Made by a program: the position numbers and the translations under genes. Source: Paenirhizobium cremeum (GTDB taxonomy: Bacteria; Pseudomonadota; Alphaproteobacteria; Rhizobiales; Rhizobiaceae). From it: a stretch of DNA of 64,000 nucleotides. The stretch covers positions 186,001 through 250,000 of the forward strand of contig NZ_JAGGCS010000002.1 in NCBI RefSeq assembly GCF_022884085.1, given 5' to 3'. The notes beneath the pieces are model-generated. The model was not told the origin of the DNA and made no database searches. It was given only the letters and a program-made list of their open reading frames with translations. Shown here piece after piece: positions 34,615 to 43,543 of this stretch; within the stretch, counting starts at the first letter, position 1, and each line of letters begins with the position of its first letter.

Positions 34615-36429
34615 TCACTTCTGGTGGACATAGGTTCCGGGAGCCGCCTCCTTGGCGCTATAGCCGTTTTCGCTCGATCCCATCGGCGGCGGGGCCACCT
34701 TTTCCGGCGAGGAATGTCCGGCAAGCCATTGCGACCATTTCGTCCACCAGGAGCCTTCCTGCACGGGGGTATCGGCCGCCCATTCCTCGGCGCTGACGCA
34801 TGGATCGGAGGCAAGCTTGGTGGTGATGCGATAGTGCCGGTGCGGATGGCCCGGCTCGCTGACGATGCCGGCATTGTGGCCGCCGCTGGTCAGCACGAAG
34901 GTGACGTCGGTGTCGGTCAGGTAGTGGATCTTGTAGACGGATTTCCACGGTGCGACATGGTCCCGTTCGGTGCCGACGGCAAAGACGGGAACGCGGATGT
35001 TCTGCAAAGCCGCCGGATGATCGTCGACCATGAAGCGGCCGGCCGCGAGTTCGTTGTCGAGATAGAGGCGCTGCAGATATTCCGCATGCATGCGGAATGG
35101 CATGCGGGTCGTGTCCGCGTTCCACGCCATAAGATCGATCATCGGGGTGCGCTCACCCATCATGTAGTCGCGCACCACGCGCGACCAGATCAGGTCGTTG
35201 GAGCGCAGAAGCTGGAAGGCGCCGGCCATCTGGTCGGCGGAGAGGAAGCCCCGGTTCCACATCACGCTTTCGAGAAAATGCAACTGGCTGTGGTCGATGA
35301 AGAGCGCCAGTTCCCCCGGTTCGGAAAAATCGGTCTGCGCGGCAAACAGCGTGACGGAGGCGAGCCGCTCGTCCCTTGCGCGCGCCATGGCGGCAGCGGC
35401 AATCGAAAGCAGGGTTCCGCCGAGGCAATAGCCGGTCGCATGCACCTTTCGCTCCGGCACAATGGCGTTGATCGCATCGAGCGCGGCCATCACGCCGAGG
35501 CGGCGATAATCGTCCAGGCCGAGTTCTCGGTCGGCAGCGGTCGGGTTGTGCCAGGAAATGCAGAAGACGGTGTGGCCCTGCTCGACAAGGTAACGGACCA
35601 ACGAGTTCTGCGGCGACAGATCGAGAATGTAATATTTCATGATCCAGGCCGGCACGATCAGGACGGGCTCGGCATGGACCGCATCCGTCACAGGCGAATA
35701 CTGGATGAGTTCGATCAGGCGGTTGCGATAGACGACGCGACCGGGTGTCGTCGCGACCGTTTCGCCGGGCACGAAATCCTCGGTGCCGGCAACCGGCTGT
35801 TTCGTCAGTTCGCGATTGGCGTCCTCGATGAAGTTCCTGAAGCCGTCGAAGAAGTTCATGCCGCCGGTCTCAAACGCGCGTTTCATGACAACGGGGTTGG
35901 TCAGCGCAAAGTTCGAGGGCGAGAAGATGTCGAGGATCTGGCGAGTGGCAAAGGAGATCACGTCCTCATGATGGGGCGTCACGCCGGGAACGTCGGTGGT
36001 GACATTGTGCCACCATTGCTGGTTCAACAGGAAGCACTGGGCCATGGCGTTATAGGGGAAATGCCGCCACTCTTCCGCTGTGAAGCGATCGTCGCCCGGC
36101 AGCGGTTCGATGCAGGGCGGTGTTTTCGGATCGACCGCGGTTGCCGCGAGATGGGTCAGCAGGCGGTTGCTCTTGCGGAGCGCCTTCTGCACGAGTTCGA
36201 GGCGCTTGCCCGGAGCCATGCCGAGATGGATCGCCCAGTCATAGATCGCAAGCGAAATCGCCGCCGGCGAAAGGCCGCCGGTCAGGGGCGCGATCATCGC
36301 CTCGTTCATGCGGGTCAGGGCCTCGAAGGCTTCCGCCTCGGAGCCTTCATCGGGTCCGAAGGCCGCGATGGCCGTTTCGAAATTGGAAAGGGATGGGTCT
36401 CCGGCCCGGATCATGCTGGCAGTCGACAT
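34615..36429 (-). CDS. phaC: poly(3-hydroxyalkanoate) polymerase, class I-type
   Basis: 604 aa from ATG (MSTASMIRAGDPSLSNFE). N-terminal PhaC domain to about residue 240, then the alpha/beta-hydrolase domain. The lipase-like box is GYCLGG with the catalytic Cys at about 335; the catalytic Asp is in GTERDHVAPWKSVYKIH and the His in TSGGHNAGIVSEPG. W-W near WWTKWSQWL closes the domain. It polymerises 3-hydroxyacyl-CoA into storage granules. First gene of the phaC / MaoC-Pta / ackA operon; a 9-bp inverted repeat lies 39 nt upstream of the start. Confidence 0.95.
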   Translation of the reverse strand: MSTASMIRAGDPSLSNFETAIAAFGPDEGSEAEAFEALTRMNEAMIAPLTGGLSPAAISLAIYDWAIHLGMAPGKRLELVQKALRKSNRLLTHLAATAVDPKTPPCIEPLPGDDRFTAEEWRHFPYNAMAQCFLLNQQWWHNVTTDVPGVTPHHEDVISFATRQILDIFSPSNFALTNPVVMKRAFETGGMNFFDGFRNFIEDANRELTKQPVAGTEDFVPGETVATTPGRVVYRNRLIELIQYSPVTDAVHAEPVLIVPAWIMKYYILDLSPQNSLVRYLVEQGHTVFCISWHNPTAADRELGLDDYRRLGVMAALDAINAIVPERKVHATGYCLGGTLLSIAAAAMARARDERLASVTLFAAQTDFSEPGELALFIDHSQLHFLESVMWNRGFLSADQMAGAFQLLRSNDLIWSRVVRDYMMGERTPMIDLMAWNADTTRMPFRMHAEYLQRLYLDNELAAGRFMVDDHPAALQNIRVPVFAVGTERDHVAPWKSVYKIHYLTDTDVTFVLTSGGHNAGIVSEPGHPHRHYRITTKLASDPCVSAEEWAADTPVQEGSWWTKWSQWLAGHSSPEKVAPPPMGSSENGYSAKEAAPGTYVHQK

Positions 36430-36467
36430 GCTTTTCCTCTCTTCCGACAGGAGGCAACTCACTCCAT

Positions 36468-36496
36468 GTCATGAAGCGATAGAACGTCTTCATGAC
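36468..36496. promoter_or_regulatory. 9-bp inverted repeat upstream of phaC
   Basis: GTCATGAAG (36468-36476) and CTTCATGAC (36488-36496) are exact reverse complements with an 11-nt spacer, located 39-67 nt before the phaC start. It could be an operator over the promoter or a leader hairpin. Rhizobial pta-ackA genes are reported to respond to phosphate, but these arms do not make a full Pho box, so that link is not claimed. Confidence 0.45.
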
Positions 36497-36583
36497 GAAT
36501 TCGCGAAGCCGAAACACCCGCATTCCGCGACGCGGCCGACCATGCGCCGCTGCCGGCACTATAGTCACCCACGCAAATGACGG

Positions 36584-37270
36584 TCAACCAGACGTAGTAT
36601 GTGTCTCATCTGCTAGCGCCTTCAGTCCACCCAGCATGAAGGTGGTGATACTGCGGGTCAATTGCGGCAGTTCGTCCCGCGAAAGGCCGAGATTGGGAAA
36701 GAGCGTCGGAATGACGGTCTTTTCGCCGATCAGCAGCATCAGGAAGGGACCGATGCAGGCGATGGTGGCCGAGGCCACGGCGGGATGTTCGGGGGGCAGG
36801 TCGAGCGTTTCGGCAACGAGGTTGGTCACAACCCGTTTCTTGGGCAGGATGGCTCTTTGCCTCAGGACCTCGAAGGCGGGGGAGGGAGAGAAGATCTCCC
36901 TCATCAGCAGCCGGATGGACGCCGTCTCTCCCGGAGAGGCGAGCAGAATGGTGGAGACCATCTCGATCAGGCGCGCCAGCCGCTGCTGCGGAGGAATGTC
37001 GAGGCTCGCCACCGCGGTCAGCCTGTCGAGGCTGACCAGCCTATCATGGGCGTCGACAAGCAGTTCCTCGTAGAGCTTGCCGATGCTGCCGAAATAGTAA
37101 TTCACCGCCGCCGTGTTCGTACCGGCCGCGGCCGTGATCTCCTTGCTCGTGGTGCGGCCGACGCCCTTTTCCGAGAATATCCTCGCGGCCTCGTCGAGCA
37201 GCAGCCGGCGGGTCGCGATCCCGTCGTCGCGTCTGCGCCGCTTTTCCGTTTCGTGCATGCTTTCCTTCAT
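36584..37270 (-). CDS. CecR-like TetR-family regulator of the adjacent efflux system
   Basis: 228 aa from ATG (MKESMHETEKRRRRDDG); the frame runs 14 codons further up into the palindromic operator, and ATG at 37258 is another option. Helix-turn-helix at residues about 15-65 (ATRRLLLDEAARIFSEKGVGRTTSKEITAAAGTNTAAVNYYFGSIGKLYEELL). The C-terminal domain with LIEMVSTILLASPGETASIRLLMREIFSPSPAFEVL resembles the CecR/YbiH-type effector domain. In Escherichia coli CecR controls the ybhGFSR efflux genes, and the same gene set lies divergently here. Confidence 0.9.
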   Translation of the reverse strand: MKESMHETEKRRRRDDGIATRRLLLDEAARIFSEKGVGRTTSKEITAAAGTNTAAVNYYFGSIGKLYEELLVDAHDRLVSLDRLTAVASLDIPPQQRLARLIEMVSTILLASPGETASIRLLMREIFSPSPAFEVLRQRAILPKKRVVTNLVAETLDLPPEHPAVASATIACIGPFLMLLIGEKTVIPTLFPNLGLSRDELPQLTRSITTFMLGGLKALADETHTTSG

Positions 37271-37304
37271 GCCTGGTAGGCTAGCGGATTGCGACAAAAA
37301 AGTA

Positions 37305-37322
37305 AAATTCAAATTTGAATTT
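37305..37322. promoter_or_regulatory. perfect 18-bp palindrome, probable operator of the TetR regulator
   Basis: AAATTCAAATTTGAATTT is its own reverse complement. It lies between the divergent TetR and HlyD genes and its right end overlaps the TTGACT -35 hexamer of the HlyD promoter. That is the expected position for a TetR-family repressor site controlling both directions. A related 15-mer occurs at 9249-9263 and 12938-12952. Confidence 0.75.
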
Positions 37323-37349
37323 GACTTATGGTGCGAGACGGCGTTAGCT
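37321..37349 (+). promoter_or_regulatory. candidate promoter of the HlyD/ABC efflux operon
   Basis: TTGACT (37321-37326), a 17-nt spacer and TTAGCT (37344-37349) form a plausible housekeeping-sigma promoter 25 nt before the HlyD start. Its -35 overlaps the 18-bp palindrome, which supports repression by the divergent TetR protein. Confidence 0.5.
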
Positions 37350-37374
37350 GGAGGGGTGCACCGGGAGACTGACG

Positions 37375-38382
37375 ATGCGAAAAGCGCTTGTTGTAGTGGT
37401 TTTGCTTGCTTTGGCCGGAGCTGCTGCCTGGTATTATCGTGAAAGCCAGAGCGCTGCGGCGGGCTTTGCGCTCTATGGCAATGTGGAGTTCGATCAGGCC
37501 GACCTTGCCTTCCACGCTAGCCGTCGTGTCGCAGAAATCCTGGTGGACGAAGGATCTGCCGTTCATGCCGGGCAGGTGCTCGCCCGGCAGGACACCGGCA
37601 ATCTCGAGCCGCAGATCGCGCAGGCCGAAGCGACGATTGCCTATAACGAGGCGGTGGTCGCCGAACTGCGCAACGGCAGCCGTCCCGAGGAGATTGCCCA
37701 GGCACGGGCGAACCTGGTCGCCTCGGAGACCGATGCCGCCAATCTCAAGCAGCAATATGATCGCGTTCGCCAGCTCGTCAGCACCAGCACGGCGAGCCAG
37801 CAGTCGCTCGACGAGGCGAAGGCGGCTTCCGAAATCGCGGCCGCCAAGGTGATCGTGAGCCGTCGGACCCTCGATCTCGTTCTTGCCGGCCCGCGCGCGG
37901 AAAAGATCGCCCAGGCGGAGGCGCAGCTCGACGGTGCCAGGGCGCAGCTTGCGGTTCTGAAGGAGCAACTGGCCGACATGGAACTCAAGGCGCCGGCGGA
38001 TGGCGTCATCCGCTCGAAGCTGATGGAGCCGGGCGAGATCGCGACGCCCAGTCGTGCGGTGCTGTCGCTTGCGATGACCGGCGACAAGCGGGTCCGGGCC
38101 TATGTCTCGGAGAGTGAACTCGGCCTGATCCGCGAGGGCATGGCGGCGCAAGTCTCCGTCGACAGTGCGCCCGACAAGACCTTTGTCGGGCGGGTCGGCT
38201 TCATCTCGCCGGTCGCCGAATTCACGCCGAAGACGGTGCAGACCGAGGAACTGCGCTCCAGCCTCGTCTATGAAGTGCGGGTGCATGTCGAAGATCCCCA
38301 CGACCAGCTCCGGCTCGGCATGCCGGCGACCGTGATTTTCCCGGGTGGTGACGGCAAACCGGTCGAGGGGGCGGGATCATGA
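37375..38382 (+). CDS. HlyD-family periplasmic adaptor (YbhG-like)
   Basis: 335 aa. N-terminal membrane anchor (residues 1-20, [21 protein letters not shown]). A barrel-sandwich half VEFDQADLAFHASRRVAEILVDEGSAVHAGQVLARQDTG, a long helical hairpin (about 85-205) containing the YbhG-type NGSRPEEIAQARANL and QQSLDEAKAA, then the second lipoyl half MELKAPADGVIRSKLMEPGEIATPSRAVLSL and a beta-barrel. It would link the inner-membrane exporter encoded downstream to the outer membrane. Its end overlaps the ATPase gene by 4 nt. Confidence 0.94.
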   Translation: MRKALVVVVLLALAGAAAWYYRESQSAAAGFALYGNVEFDQADLAFHASRRVAEILVDEGSAVHAGQVLARQDTGNLEPQIAQAEATIAYNEAVVAELRNGSRPEEIAQARANLVASETDAANLKQQYDRVRQLVSTSTASQQSLDEAKAASEIAAAKVIVSRRTLDLVLAGPRAEKIAQAEAQLDGARAQLAVLKEQLADMELKAPADGVIRSKLMEPGEIATPSRAVLSLAMTGDKRVRAYVSESELGLIREGMAAQVSVDSAPDKTFVGRVGFISPVAEFTPKTVQTEELRSSLVYEVRVHVEDPHDQLRLGMPATVIFPGGDGKPVEGAGS

Positions 38383-40151
38383 CGAACGACGGCCGGGCGA
38401 GCCTCGTTCTCGTCGAGGATCTTCGCAAAGCCTTCCGCCACAAGGCCGGCAAGGTGACCCAGGCGCTTGCCGGGATCTCGTTTGCGGTCGAAGAGGGAAC
38501 GCTGACGGCGCTGGTCGGGCCTGACGGTGCGGGCAAGACGACGCTGATCCGTCTGGTGGCCGGCCTGATGCCGGCCGATAGCGGGCGGCTCGATGTCTTC
38601 GGCCGGCCGGTCGCCGATGACCCGCAGGCAGTGCAGAACCGCATCGGCTACATGCCGCAGAAATTCGGTCTCTATGAAGATCTGACCGTTCAGGAAAACC
38701 TCGATCTCTATGCCGATCTCCATGGCGTCGACCGGGCCGCCCGCAAGGATATCTATGCGCGGCTGATGGAAATGACCGCGCTCGGCCGTTTTACCCAGAG
38801 ACCGGCGGGAAAGCTCTCCGGCGGCATGAAGCAGAAGCTCGGCCTTGCCTGCACGCTGGTGCGCGCCCCGGACCTGCTGCTTCTCGACGAGCCGACCGTC
38901 GGCGTCGATCCCCTGTCGCGCCGCGAGCTTTGGGAAATCGTGCTCAAGCTTGTGCGTGAAGACAGGCTGTCGGTGATCGTCGCCACCTCCTATCTCGACG
39001 AGGCCCAGTTCTGCGACCGCGCCGTCGTCATGCATGAGGGCGCGATGCTGGCGCAGGGAACGCCCGACGAGATCACCGCTAGGGCGACGGGGCGGGTTCA
39101 TCTTGTCGCGCCGCCCGCGGGCATGAATGCCCGTAGCCTGCAGGTGACGCTTGCGCGCGAGGCAGATGTCATCGATGCCGTGCCGGAGGCCGGACAGGTG
39201 CGGCTCGTCATGGACAAGCCGGAGAGGCCGGTGCCGCGTCTTTCAGGCGAACCTCTGGAGGCCACGGCCGTTGCGCCGCGTTTCGAAGACGGGTTCATGG
39301 CGATCTTCTCGGAAGTTGCCGGGGAGCGGAAAGAGGCGAAGGTGTCCTTCACCCCGCGTACGGGCAAGGATGGCGACGTCACGGTTGCCGCCGAACACCT
39401 GACGCGGCGGTTCGGCGATTTCACCGCCGTCGACAATGTCAGCTTCTCGGTGCGGCGCGGCGAAATCTTCGGCCTGCTCGGGCCGAACGGCGCGGGGAAA
39501 AGCACCACGTTCCGCATGCTCTGCGGCCTTCTTCCCGCGAGCGACGGCAAGCTGAATGTGGCAGGCGCCGATCTCTTCACCGCGCGGGCGGAGGCCCGTC
39601 GACGTCTTGGCTATGTGGCGCAGAAGTTTTCCCTCTACGGCAGCCTCAACGCCGATGAAAACCTCGATTTCTTTGCACGCGCCTATGGCCTTTCCGGCAG
39701 GCTGCGGCGGGAAAGGGTGGCGTGGGCAAAGGCCGAATTCGAGCTTTCCGATCACGCGGGCATGCCGAGCGGGCAGTTGCCGGGCGGTTATAAGCAGCGG
39801 CTGGCGATGGCGGCCGCGCTGCTGCACGAGCCCGATATCCTCTTTCTCGACGAGGCGACCAGCGGCGCGGACCCCAGGGCACGGCGGGAATTCTGGGCGC
39901 GGATCTCGGCGCTGTCGGAGCAGGGCGTGACCGTCATCGTCACCACCCACTTCATGGAGGAGGCCGAATATTGCGACCGCATCGTCATCATGGATGGCGG
40001 GCGGGATCTGGCGCAGGGGACGCCGGCCGAAATCCGGGCGCATGCGCCGGCGGTTGATGGACGCGAGCCGACCATGGAGGACGCCTTCATTGCCATCATC
40101 GAGGTGGCGCGCAACGGCCGCGACGGCGACAAACGGGAGCAGGCGGCATGA
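38379..40151 (+). CDS. tandem-domain ABC exporter ATPase (YbhF-like)
   Basis: 590 aa with two ATPase domains. Domain 1 (about 8-235): Walker A GPDGAGKTT, signature LSGGMKQKL, Walker B LLLLDEPTVGVDPLSRRELWEIV. A linker of about 100 residues follows. Domain 2 (about 335-560): Walker A GPNGAGKST, signature LPGGYKQRL (Pro instead of Ser, as in YbhF-like proteins), Walker B ILFLDEATSGADPRARREFWARI. It powers the two permeases encoded next. The gene overlaps both neighbours by 4 nt. Confidence 0.95.
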   Translation: MTNDGRASLVLVEDLRKAFRHKAGKVTQALAGISFAVEEGTLTALVGPDGAGKTTLIRLVAGLMPADSGRLDVFGRPVADDPQAVQNRIGYMPQKFGLYEDLTVQENLDLYADLHGVDRAARKDIYARLMEMTALGRFTQRPAGKLSGGMKQKLGLACTLVRAPDLLLLDEPTVGVDPLSRRELWEIVLKLVREDRLSVIVATSYLDEAQFCDRAVVMHEGAMLAQGTPDEITARATGRVHLVAPPAGMNARSLQVTLAREADVIDAVPEAGQVRLVMDKPERPVPRLSGEPLEATAVAPRFEDGFMAIFSEVAGERKEAKVSFTPRTGKDGDVTVAAEHLTRRFGDFTAVDNVSFSVRRGEIFGLLGPNGAGKSTTFRMLCGLLPASDGKLNVAGADLFTARAEARRRLGYVAQKFSLYGSLNADENLDFFARAYGLSGRLRRERVAWAKAEFELSDHAGMPSGQLPGGYKQRLAMAAALLHEPDILFLDEATSGADPRARREFWARISALSEQGVTVIVTTHFMEEAEYCDRIVIMDGGRDLAQGTPAEIRAHAPAVDGREPTMEDAFIAIIEVARNGRDGDKREQAA

Positions 40152-41299
40152 GCGGCACGACGTCCGGCACTGGAGGAACTCTTGCGAGCCTTGCGCGGAT
40201 CGCGGCCCTGATCCGCAAGGAAAGCTATCAGGTGCTGCGCGATCCGAGCAGCATCATCGTCGGCATCGTGATGCCGATGGTGTTGCTCATTCTCTTCGGC
40301 TACGGCCTGAGCTTCGACGTCAAGCGGGTGCCGCTTGCGGTGGTGATGGAAGAATCGAGCGACGAGGCGCGCGAGCTCGCTGCCGGTTTCAGCCTGTCGG
40401 AATATTTCTCGACCATCGACGTGAAGACCATGGTGGATGCCGAGCGGTTGCTGAAGACGGCGAAGATCGACGGCATCGCGCGTATCCCGGCCGATTTTGC
40501 CCGCGATCTGGCGCTCGGCAAGGCCGAGGTTCAGGTGGTGGTCAACGGAACAGACGCCAACACGGCCCGCATCGTGCTTTCCTATGCGCAAGGGGCGGTC
40601 GGAAGCTGGGCGGCGCGGCATCAGGCGGATGGCCGTCTTACCGCCGGCGTGCCGCAGGTCGTCGTCGAAAGCCGCCTGTGGTTCAACGCCGCCAACAACA
40701 GCCAGCACTTCCTCGTGCCCGGCCTGATCGTGCTGGTGATGACACTGATCGGCGCGCTTCTGACCTCCCTCGTGGTGGCGCGGGAGTGGGAGCGCGGCAC
40801 GTTCGAGGCGCTGTTCGTCACGCCGGTCCGGCCCGTCGAGATCCTGCTCGGCAAGACGGTTCCCTATTTCGTGCTCGGCATGCTCGGGCTCGGGCTTTCG
40901 ATTGCCGGAAGTCAGGTGCTGTTCGACGTGCCGATGCGCGGCTCGCTGCCGCTGCTCATTTTCGTCTCCTCGCTCTATCTCATGGTGGCGCTCGGCATGG
41001 GGCTGGTGATCTCCTCGGTGACGCGCAACCAGTTCGTCTCCAGCCAGATCACGTTGATCGTCTCCTTCCTGCCGGCTTTGATCCTGTCGGGCTTCATTTT
41101 CGATATTCGCAGCATGCCGGACACGGTGCGGTTGATTTCCTACATTTTTCCGGCGCGTTATTTCGTCTCCGTGCTCCAGACGCTTTTCCTGGCCGGCAAT
41201 GTCTGGAGCGTCGTGCTGCCGAATGCGGCGGTGCTCGCCGGCATGGCCTTGGCTCTGATGACGATTGCGGTCCGTTCGACGCAGAAGAGCCTGAGGTGA
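40148..41299 (+). CDS. ABC-2-type exporter permease (YbhS-like)
   Basis: 383 aa. Residues 12-30 are the amphipathic start typical of ABC-2 permeases (LARIAALIRKESYQVLRDPSSIIV), the first helix is VGIVMPMVLLILFGYGLSFDV, then a periplasmic domain of about 130 residues and five more helices. Markers are the REWERGTFEALFVTPVRPVEILLGKTVPY block and a late FPARYFVSVLQTLFLAGNVWSVVLPN. Works with the paralogous permease downstream as a heterodimer. Exported compounds of this family include drugs and cations. Confidence 0.93.
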   Translation: MSGTTSGTGGTLASLARIAALIRKESYQVLRDPSSIIVGIVMPMVLLILFGYGLSFDVKRVPLAVVMEESSDEARELAAGFSLSEYFSTIDVKTMVDAERLLKTAKIDGIARIPADFARDLALGKAEVQVVVNGTDANTARIVLSYAQGAVGSWAARHQADGRLTAGVPQVVVESRLWFNAANNSQHFLVPGLIVLVMTLIGALLTSLVVAREWERGTFEALFVTPVRPVEILLGKTVPYFVLGMLGLGLSIAGSQVLFDVPMRGSLPLLIFVSSLYLMVALGMGLVISSVTRNQFVSSQITLIVSFLPALILSGFIFDIRSMPDTVRLISYIFPARYFVSVLQTLFLAGNVWSVVLPNAAVLAGMALALMTIAVRSTQKSLR

Positions 41300-41304
41300 A
41301 CGGC

Positions 41305-42420
41305 ATGGATACGCTCTTTCGCATCCTCGCCCTGATCCGCAAGGAACTGCTCGCCATGCTCAAGGACCCGCGGGCGCGGTTTCTTCTGGTGGTGCCGCCG
41401 TTGTTGCAGAGCCTGATCTTCGGCTATGCCGCGACCTATGACCTGAACGATGTGCCCTATGCGGTGCTCGATCTCGATCGCAGCGGCGCATCGCGCGAAC
41501 TGATCGCCCATTTCGACGGTTCCGGCGTTTTCCGCAGGGTGGCGACGCTTGGCAACGACACCGATATCGCGCCGCAGATCGATGCGCGGCGGGCGCTGGT
41601 GGTTGTGGTGGTCGAGGATGGTTTCGAGCGGAAGCTCAACGCCGGCGAAACGGCGTCGGTCCAGGCGATTGCCGACGGGCGCAATTCGAATACGGCCGGC
41701 ACGGCGCAAGGCTATGTCTCGCAGATCGCGCAGAGGTTCGCGGAAGACTGGCGCGAGGAGCGTGGCATTTCCGCGCCGGGGCAGGTGAAGCTTTCGACCC
41801 GCGCGTGGTTCAACCCGAATCTGGAGACGCGCTGGAACATGATTACCTCGATGGTCGCGATGATTACCATGACGATGACCATGGTGCTGACATCGCTCTC
41901 TGTGGCGCGCGAGCGCGAGGAGGGCACGTTCGAGCAGCTGCTGGTGACGCCTTTCCGGCCGGGCGAGGTGATGATCGGCAAAGCGATCCCGTCGATGATG
42001 GTCGGCCTTCTGCAATCGACCATCATCCTTCTCGTGGCGCAGTTCTGGTTCCGCATTCCCTTCGAGGGCAGTTATTTCCTGCTTTATATGGGGCTCGTGC
42101 TGTTCCTGACGGCCGTGGTTGGCATCGGCCTCTTCCTGTCGGCTCTCGCGCTCACCATGCAGCAGGCGATGATCTCGTCCTTCGTCACCATCATGCCCTT
42201 CTCGCTGCTCTCGGGCATGACGACGCCGATCGAAAACATGCCGGATGTCCTGCAATATCTGACGCTCATCAACCCGCTGCGTTATGCGATCAGCATTGTG
42301 CACCAGGTCTATCTGCAGGGGGCCGGGCTGGCGGAGGTGAAATATGAACTGCTGGCGCTCGCCGCCATCGCCTCAGTCACGCTGCCGGTCTCGGCTTGGC
42401 TCTTCCGTCACAGGCTTTGA
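41305..42420 (+). CDS. ABC-2-type exporter permease (YbhR-like)
   Basis: 371 aa from ATG at 41305, which has AGGTGA 5 nt upstream; a GTG at 41296 overlapping the previous stop is the alternative. Same plan as the previous permease: LIRKELLAMLKDPRARFLLVVPPLLQSLIFGYAATYDLNDVPYAVLDLDRSGASREL, a periplasmic domain, REREEGTFEQLLVTPFRPGEVMIGKAIP and the C-terminal LINPLRYAISIVHQVYLQGAG. Last gene of the ybhGFSR-like operon; convergent with the peptidase gene. Confidence 0.93.
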   Translation: MDTLFRILALIRKELLAMLKDPRARFLLVVPPLLQSLIFGYAATYDLNDVPYAVLDLDRSGASRELIAHFDGSGVFRRVATLGNDTDIAPQIDARRALVVVVVEDGFERKLNAGETASVQAIADGRNSNTAGTAQGYVSQIAQRFAEDWREERGISAPGQVKLSTRAWFNPNLETRWNMITSMVAMITMTMTMVLTSLSVAREREEGTFEQLLVTPFRPGEVMIGKAIPSMMVGLLQSTIILLVAQFWFRIPFEGSYFLLYMGLVLFLTAVVGIGLFLSALALTMQQAMISSFVTIMPFSLLSGMTTPIENMPDVLQYLTLINPLRYAISIVHQVYLQGAGLAEVKYELLALAAIASVTLPVSAWLFRHRL

Positions 42421-42547
42421 CGGCAGGCATTTGCCGTGTATCCGCTGCACGGGGACACTGCAAGATGGTGGCAGAGGGCGGGAAACCACGAACCGAGGGC
42501 TTCCTTAATCTACGAACCGGGCTGAAATCGCTTTCGATTTTCGGACT

Positions 42548-43543
42548 TCAACCGAAGCGGTCGCGCCAAGAGGCTTGAGCATTCTCCACCGGAAGTGCGG
42601 TCGCTTCGTAGACGCCGCGGGCGATTGCGCGGGCCATGACGATGGTCGCCAGATGGCACAGTTCCATGAAATCGGCGAGATCGGTAAGCGGCTTCGCCCT
42701 CGTCGCTGCGGAAAACATGGTATCGCCATCGGCCGGCAGATGGGCGGGAAGAACCGCCCGTGCAAGGCCGTCGTGGGCCAGGATCGACAGGCGATGAACC
42801 TGCGCCTTGCTGAGCACCGCATCGGTGACGACGGCGCCGATGGTGGTGGCGGTGAGATTGACGCCCTTTGCCCTCAGCGCAATGTCGGATGCGGTGAAAT
42901 TCTGCGGCATGCCCTTGCCGCCAAACTCGCCCTCCTGTTCGAACGGCGCCGACCAGAAATGCGGGCCGGTGCCGATGGTGGCCGAGCCCATGGCGTTGAC
43001 GGCGACGATGGCGGCGATCCGGTGGCCGCGCGATGTTTCCGCGCTGGCCGAGCCGAGGCCGCCTTTCAACGTTGCCGTCGTCGCGCCCGTGCCGGCCCCC
43101 ACCGTTCCAAGCTCGAATGGGCCTTTCGCGGCGGCCTTGAAGGCGTCGTAGCCCATGTCGCGATAGGGCGATTGCAGGCCCCAGTCCTTGTTGCCGCCGT
43201 TCAAAAGGTCCATCAGGATCGCCTGTGGCACGATCGGCACCCGGACATTGCCGACCTGAAAGCCGCGTCCGATGGAGCGCAGGCCCGCCTGCACGCCGCC
43301 TGCGGCATCGAGCCCGAAGGCGGAACCGCCGGAAAGCACCAGCGCATCGACGGCCTCCACCACCATCGACGGATCGAGCAGGGCGGTTTCGCGTCCGCCC
43401 GGCGCACCGCCGAGCACCGTTCCGGATGCGACCGCCGGTTCGTCGAAGACGATGGCCGTAACGCCGGAGCCGAGCGCAAGATCGGTGGCATGACCGACGG
43501 ACACGCCATCGATATCGGTGAGCAGATTGGTGAGGGCGGGCAT
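42548..43543 (-). CDS. P1-family (S58, DmpA/NylC-type) N-terminal-nucleophile peptidase
   Basis: 331 aa. The family start ITDIDGVSVGHATD-like (LLTDIDGVSVGHATDLALGSGVTAIVF), GGAPGGRETALLDP, VLSGGSAFGLDAAGGV and the region around residues 228-245 (VNLTATTIGAVVTDAVLSKAQ) fit PF03576-type enzymes. These self-cleave to expose a catalytic Ser or Thr; here Thr233 or Thr234 in ATTIG is the candidate, preceded by Ala where NylC, as I recall, has Asn. Members include beta-aminopeptidases and nylon-oligomer endohydrolase. It is a single gene, with no operon partner visible. Confidence 0.85.
   Translation of the reverse strand: MPALTNLLTDIDGVSVGHATDLALGSGVTAIVFDEPAVASGTVLGGAPGGRETALLDPSMVVEAVDALVLSGGSAFGLDAAGGVQAGLRSIGRGFQVGNVRVPIVPQAILMDLLNGGNKDWGLQSPYRDMGYDAFKAAAKGPFELGTVGAGTGATTATLKGGLGSASAETSRGHRIAAIVAVNAMGSATIGTGPHFWSAPFEQEGEFGGKGMPQNFTASDIALRAKGVNLTATTIGAVVTDAVLSKAQVHRLSILAHDGLARAVLPAHLPADGDTMFSAATRAKPLTDLADFMELCHLATIVMARAIARGVYEATALPVENAQASWRDRFG

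Noticed and set aside
36430-36583. Pho box upstream of phaC
   Set aside because: Single TGTCAT-like pieces are present but not the spaced direct repeats needed for a Pho box.
42515-42560. AAATCG-CTTT-CGATTT stem between the convergent YbhR-like and peptidase genes as a terminator
   Set aside because: Weak AT-rich stem without a clean T-run; it may matter but is not supported well enough to annotate.
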